Assembly: GCA_963816435.1 (NCBI GenBank) | Contig: CAWFKS010000011.1 | Location: forward strand, 1 to 64,000 | Source: CAWFKS01 sp963816435 | GTDB taxonomy: Bacteria > Pseudomonadota > Alphaproteobacteria > Rhizobiales > Rhizobiaceae | Length of the DNA stretch: 64,000 bases | Reading direction: 5' to 3' | In this document: piece by piece, positions 24,825 to 33,740 of the stretch | Layout of the letters: each line of letters starts with the position of its first letter | Position numbering within the stretch: position 1 is the first letter of the stretch | Program-made: the position numbers and the translations under genes | The notes under the pieces: model-generated | Database searches by the model: none | The model's input: only the letters and a program-made list of their open reading frames with translations | Told to the model about the DNA's origin: nothing

Positions 24825-26048
24825 ATGTCCTCTTCCTACCCCACCACCGAACGGACCGAACGCGGGCCCTGGCATTTTGCCGCCCTTGCCGGGCTTGCGG
24901 GGCGCATGTTGCCGGACTTGCGGGCCGGCGTGCTGCGGGTGCGGCTGCCCTCCGGCGAAGTGCTGGAGCGCGCCGGAAGCGAGTCCGGCCCGGAAGTCTT
25001 CGTCGACGTGCATCGCTGGCGCACCTTCGCGCGGCTCATCTGGAATGGCGACGTCGGCTTTGCCGGCTCCTATGGCGACGGTGACTGGTCGACGCCCGAT
25101 ATCGCGGCCCTGCTCAGGCTTCTCATCGACAACGAGGACGGCTTCAAGTCGACCACCCACCCGACCCGTTTCGCCAGGTTCGCCCGGCGCCTGCATCACC
25201 TCACCCGCAGGAACACGCGCGCCGGCAGCAAGCGCAACATCTCCGAGCACTACGACCTCGGCAACCGCTTCTACGCGGCCTGGCTCGACCGGGACATGAG
25301 CTATTCCTCGGCGATCTACCAGGATCCGCGGCAGTCGCTGGAAGAGGCCCAGCACGAAAAGCTCGTCCGCATCGCCGAACTGCTCGAGCTCGCCGGCGGC
25401 GAAAGGGTGCTGGAAATCGGCTGCGGCTGGGGTGCGCTGGCAAGCCACCTGATCGGCCGGCACGAGTGCGAGGTGCGCGGGCTGACCCTGTCGTCAGAAC
25501 AGCTCGCCTATGCCCGTTCGAGGCTGCGCAACGACGGGCTCTCGGGAAGCGCCGACATGCGCCTGCTCGACTATCGCGACGCCACCGGCACCTATGACCG
25601 CATCGTCTCCATCGAGATGATCGAGGCGGTGGGCGAATCCTACTGGCCGGTCTATTTCCGCACCCTGCGCGAGCGGCTGCGCGAGGGCGGACTGGCCGTG
25701 CTGCAGGTCATCACCATCGCCGAAGAGCGCTTCGCCGCCTATCGCGACCGGCCGGACTTCATCCAGCGCTTCATCTTTCCCGGAGGCATGCTGCCGACCG
25801 ACCGGCTGGTCCACGAACATGCCCGCCGCGCCGGTCTGACGCCGGTCGCGCAGGAATCGTTCGGCGACAGCTACGCCCGCACGCTCGAGGAATGGCGCCG
25901 CCGCTTCCTCGAAGCCTGGCCGCGACTGGCCGAGCAGGGCTTCGACGAACGCTTCCGCCGCCTGTGGGAATACTACCTCGCCTATTGCGAGACCGGTTTC
26001 CGCACCGGCCGCACCGACGTCACGCTCTACAAGTTCGCGCGGGCCTGA
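24825..26048 (+). CDS. cfa: Cyclopropane-fatty-acyl-phospholipid synthase
   Basis: SAM-dependent enzyme of 407 aa that adds a methylene or methyl group to unsaturated phospholipid acyl chains at the inner membrane. Full-length features are visible: N-terminal lipid-binding part (to about 130), NISEHYDLGNRFYAAWLD, SAM motif VLEIGCGWGALASHL (about 193-207), the segment DYRDATGTYDRIVSIEMIEAVGESYWP and FIQRFIFPGGMLPTD. The active-site glutamate EMIEAVG and C-terminal YYLAYCETGFRTGRTDVTLYKF are conserved. It begins 3 nt after the DUF1365 stop and is the last gene of the operon. It is the longer of two methyltransferases of this family in the cluster. Confidence 0.9.
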   Translation: MSSSYPTTERTERGPWHFAALAGLAGRMLPDLRAGVLRVRLPSGEVLERAGSESGPEVFVDVHRWRTFARLIWNGDVGFAGSYGDGDWSTPDIAALLRLLIDNEDGFKSTTHPTRFARFARRLHHLTRRNTRAGSKRNISEHYDLGNRFYAAWLDRDMSYSSAIYQDPRQSLEEAQHEKLVRIAELLELAGGERVLEIGCGWGALASHLIGRHECEVRGLTLSSEQLAYARSRLRNDGLSGSADMRLLDYRDATGTYDRIVSIEMIEAVGESYWPVYFRTLRERLREGGLAVLQVITIAEERFAAYRDRPDFIQRFIFPGGMLPTDRLVHEHARRAGLTPVAQESFGDSYARTLEEWRRRFLEAWPRLAEQGFDERFRRLWEYYLAYCETGFRTGRTDVTLYKFARA

Positions 26049-26058
26049 AGCGGCCCGC
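26039..26058. terminator. Hairpin between convergent cfa and FAH-family genes
   Basis: GCGGGCC (26039-26045) and GGCCCGC (26052-26058) form a 7-bp stem spanning the cfa stop codon, in the 20-nt gap before a convergent gene. It could terminate transcription from either side. There is no T-run. Confidence 0.35.
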
Positions 26059-26068
26059 GGCCGCGGCC

Positions 26069-26965
26069 TCAGCACTCGGCGCCGACCGTGTTCCTCAGCG
26101 TGCCGATCTTCTCGATGGTGAGCTCGATCCTGTCGCCCGGCGAAAGCCGCTTGCCGATCTCCAGACCGCAGCCCGTGCCGACGGTGCCGGAGCCGATCAC
26201 CTCTCCCGCGTGGATCGTCTCGGACTTCGAGATGTGCGCCAGGATGTCGGCGAAGGAATGGTGCATCTGGCTGCTGTTGCCGCCGCCCCAGCGCTCGCCG
26301 TTGACCTTGGCTTCCATGTCGAGCTTCGGCGGATAGGGGATCTCGTCGGCCGTCACGATCCATGGACCGAGAATGTTGCCGGTGTCGAAATCCTTGCCCT
26401 TGGCCGGGCCGAGCTGTCCCGCCATCTCGCGCATCTGGGCGTCGCGCGCCGAGACGTCGTTGAGGATCGTGTAGCCCCAGATGTAGGACGGCGCGTCCTC
26501 GACCGTGATGTTCTTGCCCGTCTTGCCCACGACGATCGCCATTTCCAGCTCGATGTCGAGGAAGTCGCAATAGGACGGCCACTCGATCTCCGCCTCGGGA
26601 CCGATGAAGGAGAAGCGGTTGCCCTTGTAGTAGATCGGCTGCTCGTACCAGACCTGCGGGATCGAGCGCGCCGGCTGGCCGCTCGCCTTAGCCGACTGGT
26701 CGAGCGCGTTCTGAAGGTGCGCCTCGAACACCATGCAGTCGCGATACTGCTCGGGCAGGATCGGGCACTGCGGCGCCGCCTCGGCGAGCCTGATCGTGGC
26801 GGCCGGGCTCGCAAGCCTGTCGCGGACGGTGCGAAGCCCCGCCTCGCCGGCTTTCACGATCGCCGCGACATCGGCAAAATCCGCCGACAGGTCGACCGCC
26901 GTCTCGTCGTTCAGAAGCACCACCGGCTTCGACTTGCCCTGATGCGCGACCGTTCCGATTTTCAT
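26069..26965 (-). CDS. Fumarylacetoacetate hydrolase family protein (copy 1)
   Basis: Cytoplasmic metal-dependent hydrolase or isomerase of 298 aa. The catalytic fold covers about residues 75-298, with RDCMVFEAHL, the metal-binding acidic residues in DIELEMAIVVGK, YIWGYTILNDVSARDAQ and the C-terminal SGTVGTGCGLEIGKRLSPGDRIEL. Such enzymes cleave C-C bonds of acylpyruvates or decarboxylate/isomerise ring-cleavage products. GGGGAGG precedes ATG 26965. It is divergent from a LysR gene that probably controls it. A clear relative lies at 39311-40295, suggesting duplication. Confidence 0.85.
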   Translation of the reverse strand: MKIGTVAHQGKSKPVVLLNDETAVDLSADFADVAAIVKAGEAGLRTVRDRLASPAATIRLAEAAPQCPILPEQYRDCMVFEAHLQNALDQSAKASGQPARSIPQVWYEQPIYYKGNRFSFIGPEAEIEWPSYCDFLDIELEMAIVVGKTGKNITVEDAPSYIWGYTILNDVSARDAQMREMAGQLGPAKGKDFDTGNILGPWIVTADEIPYPPKLDMEAKVNGERWGGGNSSQMHHSFADILAHISKSETIHAGEVIGSGTVGTGCGLEIGKRLSPGDRIELTIEKIGTLRNTVGAEC

Positions 26966-27055
26966 GCGTCCTCCCCTGCGGCCTGCGGACCGCTTCCTCC
27001 TTGTCCGGCGCGGCCGGTTTCGCGCCAAGGCTAGGTCAGTGCTCCTCATTGCAGA

Positions 27056-27085
27056 AATCAATTGTCGGTATAGCTGGAATTGATT
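27056..27085. promoter_or_regulatory. Inverted repeat in the FAH/LysR divergent promoter region
   Basis: 8-bp arms AATCAATT (27056-27063) and AATTGATT (27078-27085) are separated by 14 bp in the 139-bp gap between the divergent FAH-family and LysR genes. The AT-rich dyad in otherwise GC-rich DNA, about 20 bp before the regulator start, is where a LysR protein would be expected to bind. Binding is inferred. Confidence 0.45.
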
Positions 27086-27104
27086 GCGGTGATATGGTGG
27101 CGCC

Positions 27105-28059
27105 ATGCGCTTCCGGAAACTCGACCTCAACCTGCTCGTCGTGCTCGACGCGATGCTGCGCTACCGCAGCACCAGCCGCGCCAGCGAACATCTCGCGCTG
27201 ACCCAGCCGGCCGTCAGCAACGCGCTGCGCCGACTTGCGCGACCATTTCGGCGACGAGCTGTTCGTGCCGGTCGGGCGCCAGATGATGCCGACCTCATTG
27301 GCCAGATCGCTGGCCGAGCCGGTGCGCGACCTGCTGATCCAGCTCCAGGTCGTCGCCGACAAGCGCGCGGTCTTCGATCCGGGTACCGCCAACCGCACCT
27401 TTTCCATCGTCGCTTCCGACTACGTCGTGCAGGTATTCCTCGTGCCGCTCCTGAAGCATCTGGCCGAGGTGGCGCCCGGCGTCGCCCTGGACATCCGCGC
27501 CATCCCGCTTCTGGCCGACGACCTGTTGCGCGGCGGCGAGGTCGATTTCGTCATCTTCCCCGCCCACGCCATCGTCGAAGGGCATCCGCAGCGCGACCTG
27601 TTCCAGGACGATTTCGTCTGCATTGCCTGGGAGGGCAACGAGCTGATCGGCGACGAGCTTTCCCAGGACGAATTCGTGCGCCTGCGCCACGTCGTCACCA
27701 GCTATCCGCATCCCAGCCAGATCGAGCTCGCCTACACCGATCTCGGGCTCGATCTCGATTTCGCCTGCCGGGTGCCGAGCTTTTCGCAGGTCGCCCATTT
27801 CGTCGTCGACACGCCCTACATCGCCACCATCCACGCCAGGCTCATCCCGACGATCCCGGCCGACCTGCCGCTCCGCTTCTTCCGCCCGCCGGTGCACATC
27901 GAGCCGCTGCGCGAGGTCCTGCAATGGCATCACCACCGTGGCAGCGACCCGCAGACCCGATGGCTGGTCGAGCAGATGTTCGAGGTCGCCGCGACGCTGC
28001 CGCCGACCGAAGGTCTCGTCGAACGCGAACCCGAAACCGCACGCGTCATGGCCGGCTGA
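27105..28059 (+). pseudogene. LysR family transcriptional regulator, one frame change
   Basis: Regulator of about 317 aa when joined. The helix-turn-helix lies in the first frame (LDLNLLVVLDAMLRYRSTSR, then TQPAVSNALRRL). After an extra base near 27236 the second frame continues with RDHFGDELFVPVGRQM and the NodD-like effector domain to the stop at 28059. Reading across gives an unbroken family match (LRRLRDHFGDELF), so the indel looks recent or technical. The domain architecture and C-terminal length are like NodD/PcaQ-type regulators of aromatic or organic-acid genes. It is divergent from the FAH-family gene and upstream of the GST-TRAP operon; either or both may be targets. Confidence 0.8.
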
Positions 28060-28096
28060 CGCTGTTCCGCCAGACGCGCGGAACCGATGATTTCCC

Positions 28097-28159
28097 ATTC
28101 AGAAGCTGAATAGGAGCTATCATGACAATTTCCTTGTTTGATAGCAGGCGGCTGAATAG
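28097..28159. promoter_or_regulatory. Repeat-rich control region upstream of the GST-TRAP operon
   Basis: This part of the 216-bp gap after the LysR gene holds three overlapping repeats. They are an inverted repeat ATTCAG/CTGAAT (28097-28102, 28106-28111), a second CTATCA/TGATAG (28117-28122, 28139-28144), and a direct repeat GCTGAATAG at 28105-28113 and 28151-28159. It is noticeably AT-richer than its surroundings and is the likely promoter region for the GST gene. No confident -35/-10 pair was found. Confidence 0.4.
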
Positions 28160-28275
28160 CCTTCCTTCGACCGCCTGAGGGCGGAGGGAGGAAATCGTGC
28201 CGGCTTCGACCGCTTGCGGCCCATCGGGGGCCGGGCGAAGCGCGCGGTGTCCGTATCTTCCGGGGAGCCTCGAAG

Positions 28276-29046
28276 ATGCTGGAACTGTATCATCACCCGA
28301 TCTCGACCTGCAGCCAGAAGGTGCGCCTGACGCTCGCCGAAAAGCAGCTCGAATGGAAAAGCCGCCAGGTGGCGCTCGAGCGCGAGGAGCACCTGGAAGG
28401 CTGGTATCTCGACCTCAACCCGAACGGCGTCGTGCCGACGCTGGTCCATGACGGCCAGCCGATCGTCGACAGTTCGGTGATCAACGAATATCTCGACGAG
28501 GCCTTTCCCGAGCGTCCGCTGCGGCCGGCCGACCTCGTGGCGCGGGCCCGCATGCGTGCGTGGCGGCAATATATCGACGAGGTGCCGACCGTCGCCATCC
28601 GCTACCCCTCGTTCAACCGCTACTTCGTGCGCGGCTTCCGCAACCTCAGCGCCGACAAGTTCGAGCAGGGTGCGGGCAAGCGGCCGCTGCGCAAGCATTT
28701 CTACAAGCGCATGGGCCAGGGCGGCTTCAGCGAGGCCGACATCCAGAACTCGCTGGAACAGCTCCGCGCCACGCTCGGCCGCATGGAAAAGTCGCTGCAG
28801 TCCGGACCGTGGATGGTCGGCGACATGTTCACGCTGGCCGACATCAGCCTCGTGCCGACGATCGTGCGCATGGAGGATCTCGGCCTGTCGGATTTCTGGG
28901 CCGAGCTGCCCGGCGTCACCGACTGGTTCGCGCGCATCAAGGCTCGCTCCTCCTTCGACATCGCCTACATGCCGGGCTCGCGCGACCTCGACCCGTTCGG
29001 CGACGCCATCGTGCCGGCCGAGGAGGGCGACGCCACCGCGGCCTGA
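28276..29046 (+). CDS. Glutathione S-transferase family protein
   Basis: Cytoplasmic enzyme of 256 aa. The N-terminal thioredoxin-like domain (1-80) has the glutathione-binding elements HPISTCSQKVRLTLAEK, NPNGVVPTLVHDG and the conserved IVDSSVINEYLDE (Glu-Ser-type motif). The helical C-terminal domain includes GPWMVGDMFTLADISLVPTIVRME. GGGGAG lies before the ATG. In a neighbourhood of FAH-family hydrolases it could be an isomerase of the maleylacetoacetate/maleylpyruvate type, but that is inference. It is followed by the TRAP transporter genes after a 68-nt gap. Confidence 0.85.
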   Translation: MLELYHHPISTCSQKVRLTLAEKQLEWKSRQVALEREEHLEGWYLDLNPNGVVPTLVHDGQPIVDSSVINEYLDEAFPERPLRPADLVARARMRAWRQYIDEVPTVAIRYPSFNRYFVRGFRNLSADKFEQGAGKRPLRKHFYKRMGQGGFSEADIQNSLEQLRATLGRMEKSLQSGPWMVGDMFTLADISLVPTIVRMEDLGLSDFWAELPGVTDWFARIKARSSFDIAYMPGSRDLDPFGDAIVPAEEGDATAA

Positions 29047-29114
29047 GGCCGCGCAACAAGATTCGCGGGTCGCAGAAAACCCGCGGGACGACCGAAACCT
29101 GGGAGGAAAACAGG

Positions 29115-30180
29115 ATGAGACATTTGAAGACCGGCCTCGCGGCCGCCCTGCTGCTCGGCGCATCGGCGCTCGCCGCGAATGCCGACGAGACCATCAACGT
29201 CACCATCGTCGCCGGCCACCCGCCGGTGTTCCGCTGGGTGCGCCTCGCCCACGAGGTGTTCATCCCCGCCGTCAACAAGGAGCTGGAAGGCTCCGGCTAC
29301 ACCATCGACTGGGACGAGCAGTACGGCGGCTCGCTGGCCAAGGTCGGCGACGAGCTCGAGACGGTCCAGCAGGGCCTCGCCGAGATCGGTCTGGTCTCGA
29401 GCCTGTTCGACCCGGCCAAGCTGTCGCTGCAGAACGTCACCTACTACACGCCCTTCGTCTCGGCCGATCCCAACCTCGTCATCGAGACCATGGACAAGCT
29501 CAACGACGAGCTGCCGGCCATGCAGAGCACGTGGCTCGAGAACGGCATCCAGTATCTCGGCGGCCCGATCGCCATCGACGACTACATGCTGATGACCAAG
29601 TTTCCGGTGAAGTCGATCTCCGACATGGAGAGCCAAGAAGATCGGCGCGCCCGGCCCCGCCGGCACCTGGCTCAGCGGCACCGGCGCGGTCGCCGTCGCC
29701 GGCGACCTGACCACCTACTACAACGACATCAAGACCGGCGTGTACGACGGCGTCGTCTCCTTCGCCACCGCCGCCGTGCCCGGCAAGCTCTACGAGGTCG
29801 CGCCCTACATGTCGAAATTCGGCTTCGGCGCCCAGTTCGCCGGCGCGCTCGGCGCCAACAAGGATTGGTACGACAGCCAGCCGGAAGTCGTCCAGAAGGC
29901 GCTGAAGGACGCCGCCGACGCCTACAAGGACGCCTATCTGAAGGACCTCGACGAGGCCGTCACCAAGGGGCTGGAGACCGTCCAGGCGAACGGCGGCACC
30001 GTCACCGAGGTCGACGCTGCGCTGCGCAAGCAGTGGGCCGACGGCATGGACAACGTCGCCATGCAGTGGGCCAAGGCGCTCGACGACCAGGGCAAGCCCG
30101 GCACCGAGGTGCTGAAGGCCTACATGGAGGCCATGCGCGCCGCCGGCGCCACGCCGGTCCGCAACTGGGACCAGGAATAG
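29115..30180 (+). pseudogene. TRAP transporter substrate-binding protein DctP (system 1), one frame change
   Basis: Periplasmic binding protein of about 354 aa, with a signal peptide of about 24 residues ending ALAANA. The first frame runs from ATG 29115 (GGAGG upstream) to SISDMES near 29633. After one extra C at about 29634 the second frame resumes KKIGAPGPAGTWLSGTGAVAV and continues to 30180, including the TRAP signature region TGVYDGVVSFATAAVPGKLYEVAPY. Aligned with the second DctP at 37340 there is no gap at the join, which supports a single-base insertion. It delivers an organic acid to the DctQM pair encoded next. The ligand is unknown. Confidence 0.8.
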
Positions 30181-30195
30181 CCGGAGCCGGCCGCC

Positions 30196-30772
30196 ATGGC
30201 TGAACCCAACACGCCGGGGTCTTCGCAGGGCCCCGGCGCCTTCCGCACGCTGCGCCGCGTCGCCGACGGCATCTCGACCACGATGAACGTCGTCGGCACG
30301 CTCTTGATCGTCGCCCTCATGGTGCTCGTCAACACCGATGTCATCGGCCGCGAAGCCTTCCTCAAGCCGGTTGTAGGCGTCCCGGAGATCGTTTCCATCT
30401 CCATCGTCGGCATCGTCTTCCTGCAGGTCTCCGAGGCGTTCCGGCGAGGCCGCTTCACACGCACGGAATCGCTGCTTTTCGTGATCGAACGCCACGCGCC
30501 GCGGCTGCGCCTGTGGGTCGAGCTCGTCTACCTGCTGGCCGCCGCCGCGCTGATCACCGTGCTCGTCAAGGCCAGCTACCCGCTCTTCGCCGAGGCCTGG
30601 AGCGCGCAACACCTATGTCGGCACGCTCGGCACGTTCACCGCGCCCGACTGGCCGATCAACGCGGTCATCATCGTCGGCTGCGCCGCGCTGTTGCTGCAG
30701 ATCGCAGTATCGATCGTCGCGGTGCTGATCGGGCTGTTCGGCGGCGCGTCCGATCCGGAGGCGTCGCGATGA
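30196..30772 (+). pseudogene. TRAP transporter small permease DctQ (system 1), one frame change
   Basis: Small membrane subunit of about 191 aa with four hydrophobic helices. The first frame gives GTLLIVALMVLVNTDVIGREAF, VVGVPEIVSISIVGIVFLQVSEAFRRGRF (the conserved DctQ block) and the third helix, up to about 30606. After one extra base the frame changes and NTYVGTLGTFTAPDWPINAVIIVGC leads to the fourth helix. The corrected stop (TGA 30770-30772) overlaps the DctM start as ATGA, exactly the arrangement seen in system 2. That overlap strongly supports the corrected reading. Confidence 0.8.
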
Positions 30773-32082
30773 GCTCGTTCGAGATCGGCATCGCCACGCT
30801 GTTTGCCATGGTGGCGCTGATCTATGCCGGCCTGTGGGTGCCGGTGGCGCTCATGCTGTGCTCCTATGTCGGCGTGTGGATGATCAAGGGCTCGCCGCTT
30901 CTCGCCGGCAAGCTGCTGGCGCTCGCCGCGTCCGAAACCATCTCGTCCTATTTCTTCGGCGTCGTGCCGCTGTTCGTGCTGATGGGCTTCCTCGTCTCCG
31001 TCACCGGCATGGGCAGCGACGCCTACGACGTCGCCAACCAGCTGTTCCGGCGCGTCAAGGGCGGGCTCGGCGTCTCCACGGTCGCCGCCAACGCCGTGTT
31101 CGCCGCCATCACCGGCATCTCGATCGCCTCGGCAGCCGTCTTCACGCGCATCGCCGTGCCCGAGATGGTGCGCCACGGCTACACCAAGCGCTTTTCCGTC
31201 GGCGTCGTCGCGGGATCGTCGGTTCTCGGCATGCTGATCCCGCCGAGCCTGCTGCTCATCCTCTACGGACTGCTGACGGAACAGTCGGTCGGCGACCTTT
31301 TCATGGCGGGCATCCTCCCGGGCATCCTGCTTGCCGCCGTGTTCACCGGCGGCGTCATCGCCATGGCGTATTTCTGGCCCTCCTTCATCGGCCACGACCT
31401 GTCGCCCGACGACGAGCACAAGTTGACGACGGGCCAGATGATGGCGCGTGGCCTGCCGATCGCGGCGCTGATCGCGCTGGTGCTGGGCGGCATCTATGGC
31501 GGCCTTTTCACCCCCATCGAGGCCGGCGCGGTCGGCTGCCTCGGCACGCTGGTGATCGGCGCCTTCCGCCGCAAGCTGACGCCGGCGAACCTCTGGTCGG
31601 TGCTCAACGACACCGGCCTCGTCACCGCCTCGATCTGCTTCCTCATCATCTCCGCGCAGATGTATTCGCGCATGCTGGCTCTGTCGGGCGTTCCCAACGA
31701 GTTCGGCGCCTTCGTCGCCCACGCCGACATCGGCATCTGGGGCGTGCTTGCCGCCTATGTCGTGCTGGTCGTCGCCATGGGCACGATCCTCGATTCCTCC
31801 TCGATCATGCTGATCATGGTGCCGCTGATGCTGCCGGTCATCCAGCCGATGGGGATCGACCTCGTCTGGTTCGGCGTCGTCACCGTCATCGCCGTCGAGA
31901 TCGGCCTTCTGACGCCGCCCTTCGGCATTTCCGTCTTCGTCATCAAGTCGACCCTCGACGACGACACGATCAGCCTGGGCGACATCTTCCGCGGCGCCGG
32001 CCCGTTTGCCGTGATGATGGCTTTCGTGCTTTTGCTCGTGCTTCTGTTCCCCTCCAAAGCAACCCTTCCGCTAGGCCGCTGA
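30769..32082 (+). CDS. TRAP transporter large permease DctM (system 1)
   Basis: Large membrane subunit of 437 aa with about twelve hydrophobic segments, powering solute uptake with the sodium or proton gradient. Family blocks include FFGVVPLFVLMGFLVS, STVAANAVFAAITGISIASAAVFTRIAVPEM, GSSVLGMLIPPSLLLILYG, GIYGGLFTPIEAGAVG and LLTPPFGISVFVIK. It has exactly the same length as DctM of system 2 (35400-36713) and many shared blocks, so the two importers are clearly paralogous. It is preceded by its DctP and DctQ genes and followed 11 nt later by a cyclase-family gene in the same operon. Confidence 0.9.
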   Translation: MSSFEIGIATLFAMVALIYAGLWVPVALMLCSYVGVWMIKGSPLLAGKLLALAASETISSYFFGVVPLFVLMGFLVSVTGMGSDAYDVANQLFRRVKGGLGVSTVAANAVFAAITGISIASAAVFTRIAVPEMVRHGYTKRFSVGVVAGSSVLGMLIPPSLLLILYGLLTEQSVGDLFMAGILPGILLAAVFTGGVIAMAYFWPSFIGHDLSPDDEHKLTTGQMMARGLPIAALIALVLGGIYGGLFTPIEAGAVGCLGTLVIGAFRRKLTPANLWSVLNDTGLVTASICFLIISAQMYSRMLALSGVPNEFGAFVAHADIGIWGVLAAYVVLVVAMGTILDSSSIMLIMVPLMLPVIQPMGIDLVWFGVVTVIAVEIGLLTPPFGISVFVIKSTLDDDTISLGDIFRGAGPFAVMMAFVLLLVLLFPSKATLPLGR

Positions 32083-32093
32083 GGAAACCAAAA

Positions 32094-32870
32094 ATGCCAA
32101 GACGCATCGTCGATATCTCGGTCCCGCTCGAAGCCGGCATCGCTTCCGATCCGCCGACCGCGCTGCCGCATATCGACTATTTCGACCACACCATGACCGC
32201 CGACCAGATCACCGCCTTCTTCCCGGGCCTGAAGCGCGAGGACCTGCCGAACGGCGAAGGCTGGGGCATCGAGCGCCTGGCGATCTCCACCCACAACGGC
32301 ACCCATCTCGACGCGCCGTGGCATTTCGCCTCCACGATGAACAATGGCGAGCGCGCCATCACCATCGACGAGGTGCCGCTGGAATGGTGCTTCAACCCCG
32401 GCGTCAAGCTGGACTTCCGGCATTTCGAGGACGGCTACGTGGCGACCGCCGCCGACGTCGAGGCGGAACTGAAGCGCATCGGCCACGAGCTCAAGCCCTT
32501 CGACATCGTCGTCGTCAACACCCGCGCCGGCGAGCGCTACGGCCAGCCCGACTACGTGTCGGCCGGCTGCGGCATGGGCCGCGAGGCGACACTCTATCTG
32601 CTGGAGCGCGGCGTCAGGATCACCGGCACCGACGGCTGGAGCTGGGATGCGCCCTTCGTCCACACCGCAAAGGCCTACGCGAAAACCCACGACGCGAAGC
32701 TGATCTGGGAAGGCCACCGCGCCGGCATGGAGATCGGCTACTGCCACATCGAGAAGCTCGCCAATCTCGATCAATTGCCGGCGACCGGCTACGAGATCGC
32801 CTGCTTCCCCTACAAGATCAAGGCGGCCTCGGCCGGCTTCACGCGCGCCGTCGCCATCTTCGAGGACTGA
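32094..32870 (+). CDS. Cyclase family protein (kynurenine formamidase-like metal hydrolase)
   Basis: Protein of 258 aa in the cyclase/kynurenine-formamidase superfamily. The defining metal-binding motif is present near residue 67 as HNGTHLDAPWH, with the further conserved DIVVVNTRAG, GREATLYLLERGVRITGTDGWSWD and a C-terminal Glu/His region (WEGHRAGMEIGYCHIEKL). Members hydrolyse amide, lactone or formamide bonds; kynurenine formamidase and isatin hydrolase are examples. It is last in the GST-TRAP1 operon, so its substrate is probably the imported compound or its first intermediate. It converges on the hydratase gene with a 16-nt gap. Confidence 0.85.
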   Translation: MPRRIVDISVPLEAGIASDPPTALPHIDYFDHTMTADQITAFFPGLKREDLPNGEGWGIERLAISTHNGTHLDAPWHFASTMNNGERAITIDEVPLEWCFNPGVKLDFRHFEDGYVATAADVEAELKRIGHELKPFDIVVVNTRAGERYGQPDYVSAGCGMGREATLYLLERGVRITGTDGWSWDAPFVHTAKAYAKTHDAKLIWEGHRAGMEIGYCHIEKLANLDQLPATGYEIACFPYKIKAASAGFTRAVAIFED

Positions 32871-32886
32871 TCGTCCGGTAGCCGCC

Positions 32887-33671
32887 CTACGCCGCGACCC
32901 TGACCTCGACCTCGCCGATGCCGGCGACCGAGAATGCGTAGGTCGCGGCCTCCGTCGGGAACTGCGTGGTAACCAGGCTGCCGGTCATCACCAGGTCGCC
33001 GGCCTTCAGCCCGCCGCCGCGGCTGGACAGATGGTTGGCGAGCCAGGTGAACGGCACCAGCGGCCCGCCGAGCGCATCGCGGCCATGGCCGCGGTCGAGT
33101 TCGACGCCGTCCCTGCTGATCACCGCCTCGCAGTTGACGAGATCGGCGCCTGCGGCAGCGGGATCGCCGAGAATGACGCCGGCATTCCATGAATTGTCGG
33201 CGACCAGCGACAGCACGTCGAGCGTGGCGTAGTCGCAGTTGCGGTCGTCGACCATCTCCACCGCCGCCGCCACCTTGCCGATCGCGGCGGCCGCCTCGCC
33301 CTGCGTGTAGGGGCGGCCGATCGGCGGCAGGTCCTTGCCGGCGATGACGCAGATCTCGAATTCCAGCCCCAGCCGCCCATGATCGGAAAGCTTGAGCTCA
33401 ACGCCCGAGGAAACACCCGCCGGTCGAGCACCACGCCGGCGACCGGCCTGTCGATGCCGCACATTTCCTGCATGCGCTTCGACGTCAACCCGACCTTGTA
33501 GCCGGCCGGCCGCGCGCCCGAGGCATCGAGCGTCCGCGCCACATAGGCGTCCTGCACGGCATAGGCGGCGTCGAGGTTCGCGATGCCGAATTTCTCGGCG
33601 AACGGCTCGAATCGCTTGCCGCCGGCATGTTCCGCCATCAGGTGCTCCGCCACCCGGTCGTGGTCGCTCAT
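32887..33671 (-). pseudogene. 2-keto-4-pentenoate hydratase/fumarylacetoacetase-like protein, one frame change
   Basis: Enzyme of about 261 aa related to MhpD/2-oxopent-4-enoate hydratases, which add water to dienoate products of aromatic meta-cleavage. The N-terminal part (from ATG 33671, GGAGG upstream) gives AAYAVQDAYVARTLDASGARPAGYKVGLTS. The frame changes near 33408-33412, and the second part has GLEFEICVIAGKDLPP (metal-binding acidic residues) and NCEAVISRDGVELDRGHG to the stop. Unlike the other breaks in this window, this one needs an added base rather than a removed one. It is the distal gene of the minus-strand operon headed by TRAP system 2. Confidence 0.75.
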
Positions 33672-33740
33672 CGCTCTCCTCCGCGCTCCGTATTCGCCGT
33701 CTCTAGGGCGGCCCCATGGAGCACGTTCCGAAGCGAAATT

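Noticed and set aside
29631..29650. Eight-base deletion in DctP1
   Set aside because: Alignment with DctP2 over this region needs no gap if one extra C is removed, so a single-base insertion is sufficient.
30196..32082. DctQ-DctM fusion protein in TRAP system 1
   Set aside because: The single frame joins DctM to the N-terminal part of DctQ only because of the frame change near 30607. The corrected DctQ ends at 30772 with an ATGA overlap, as in system 2.
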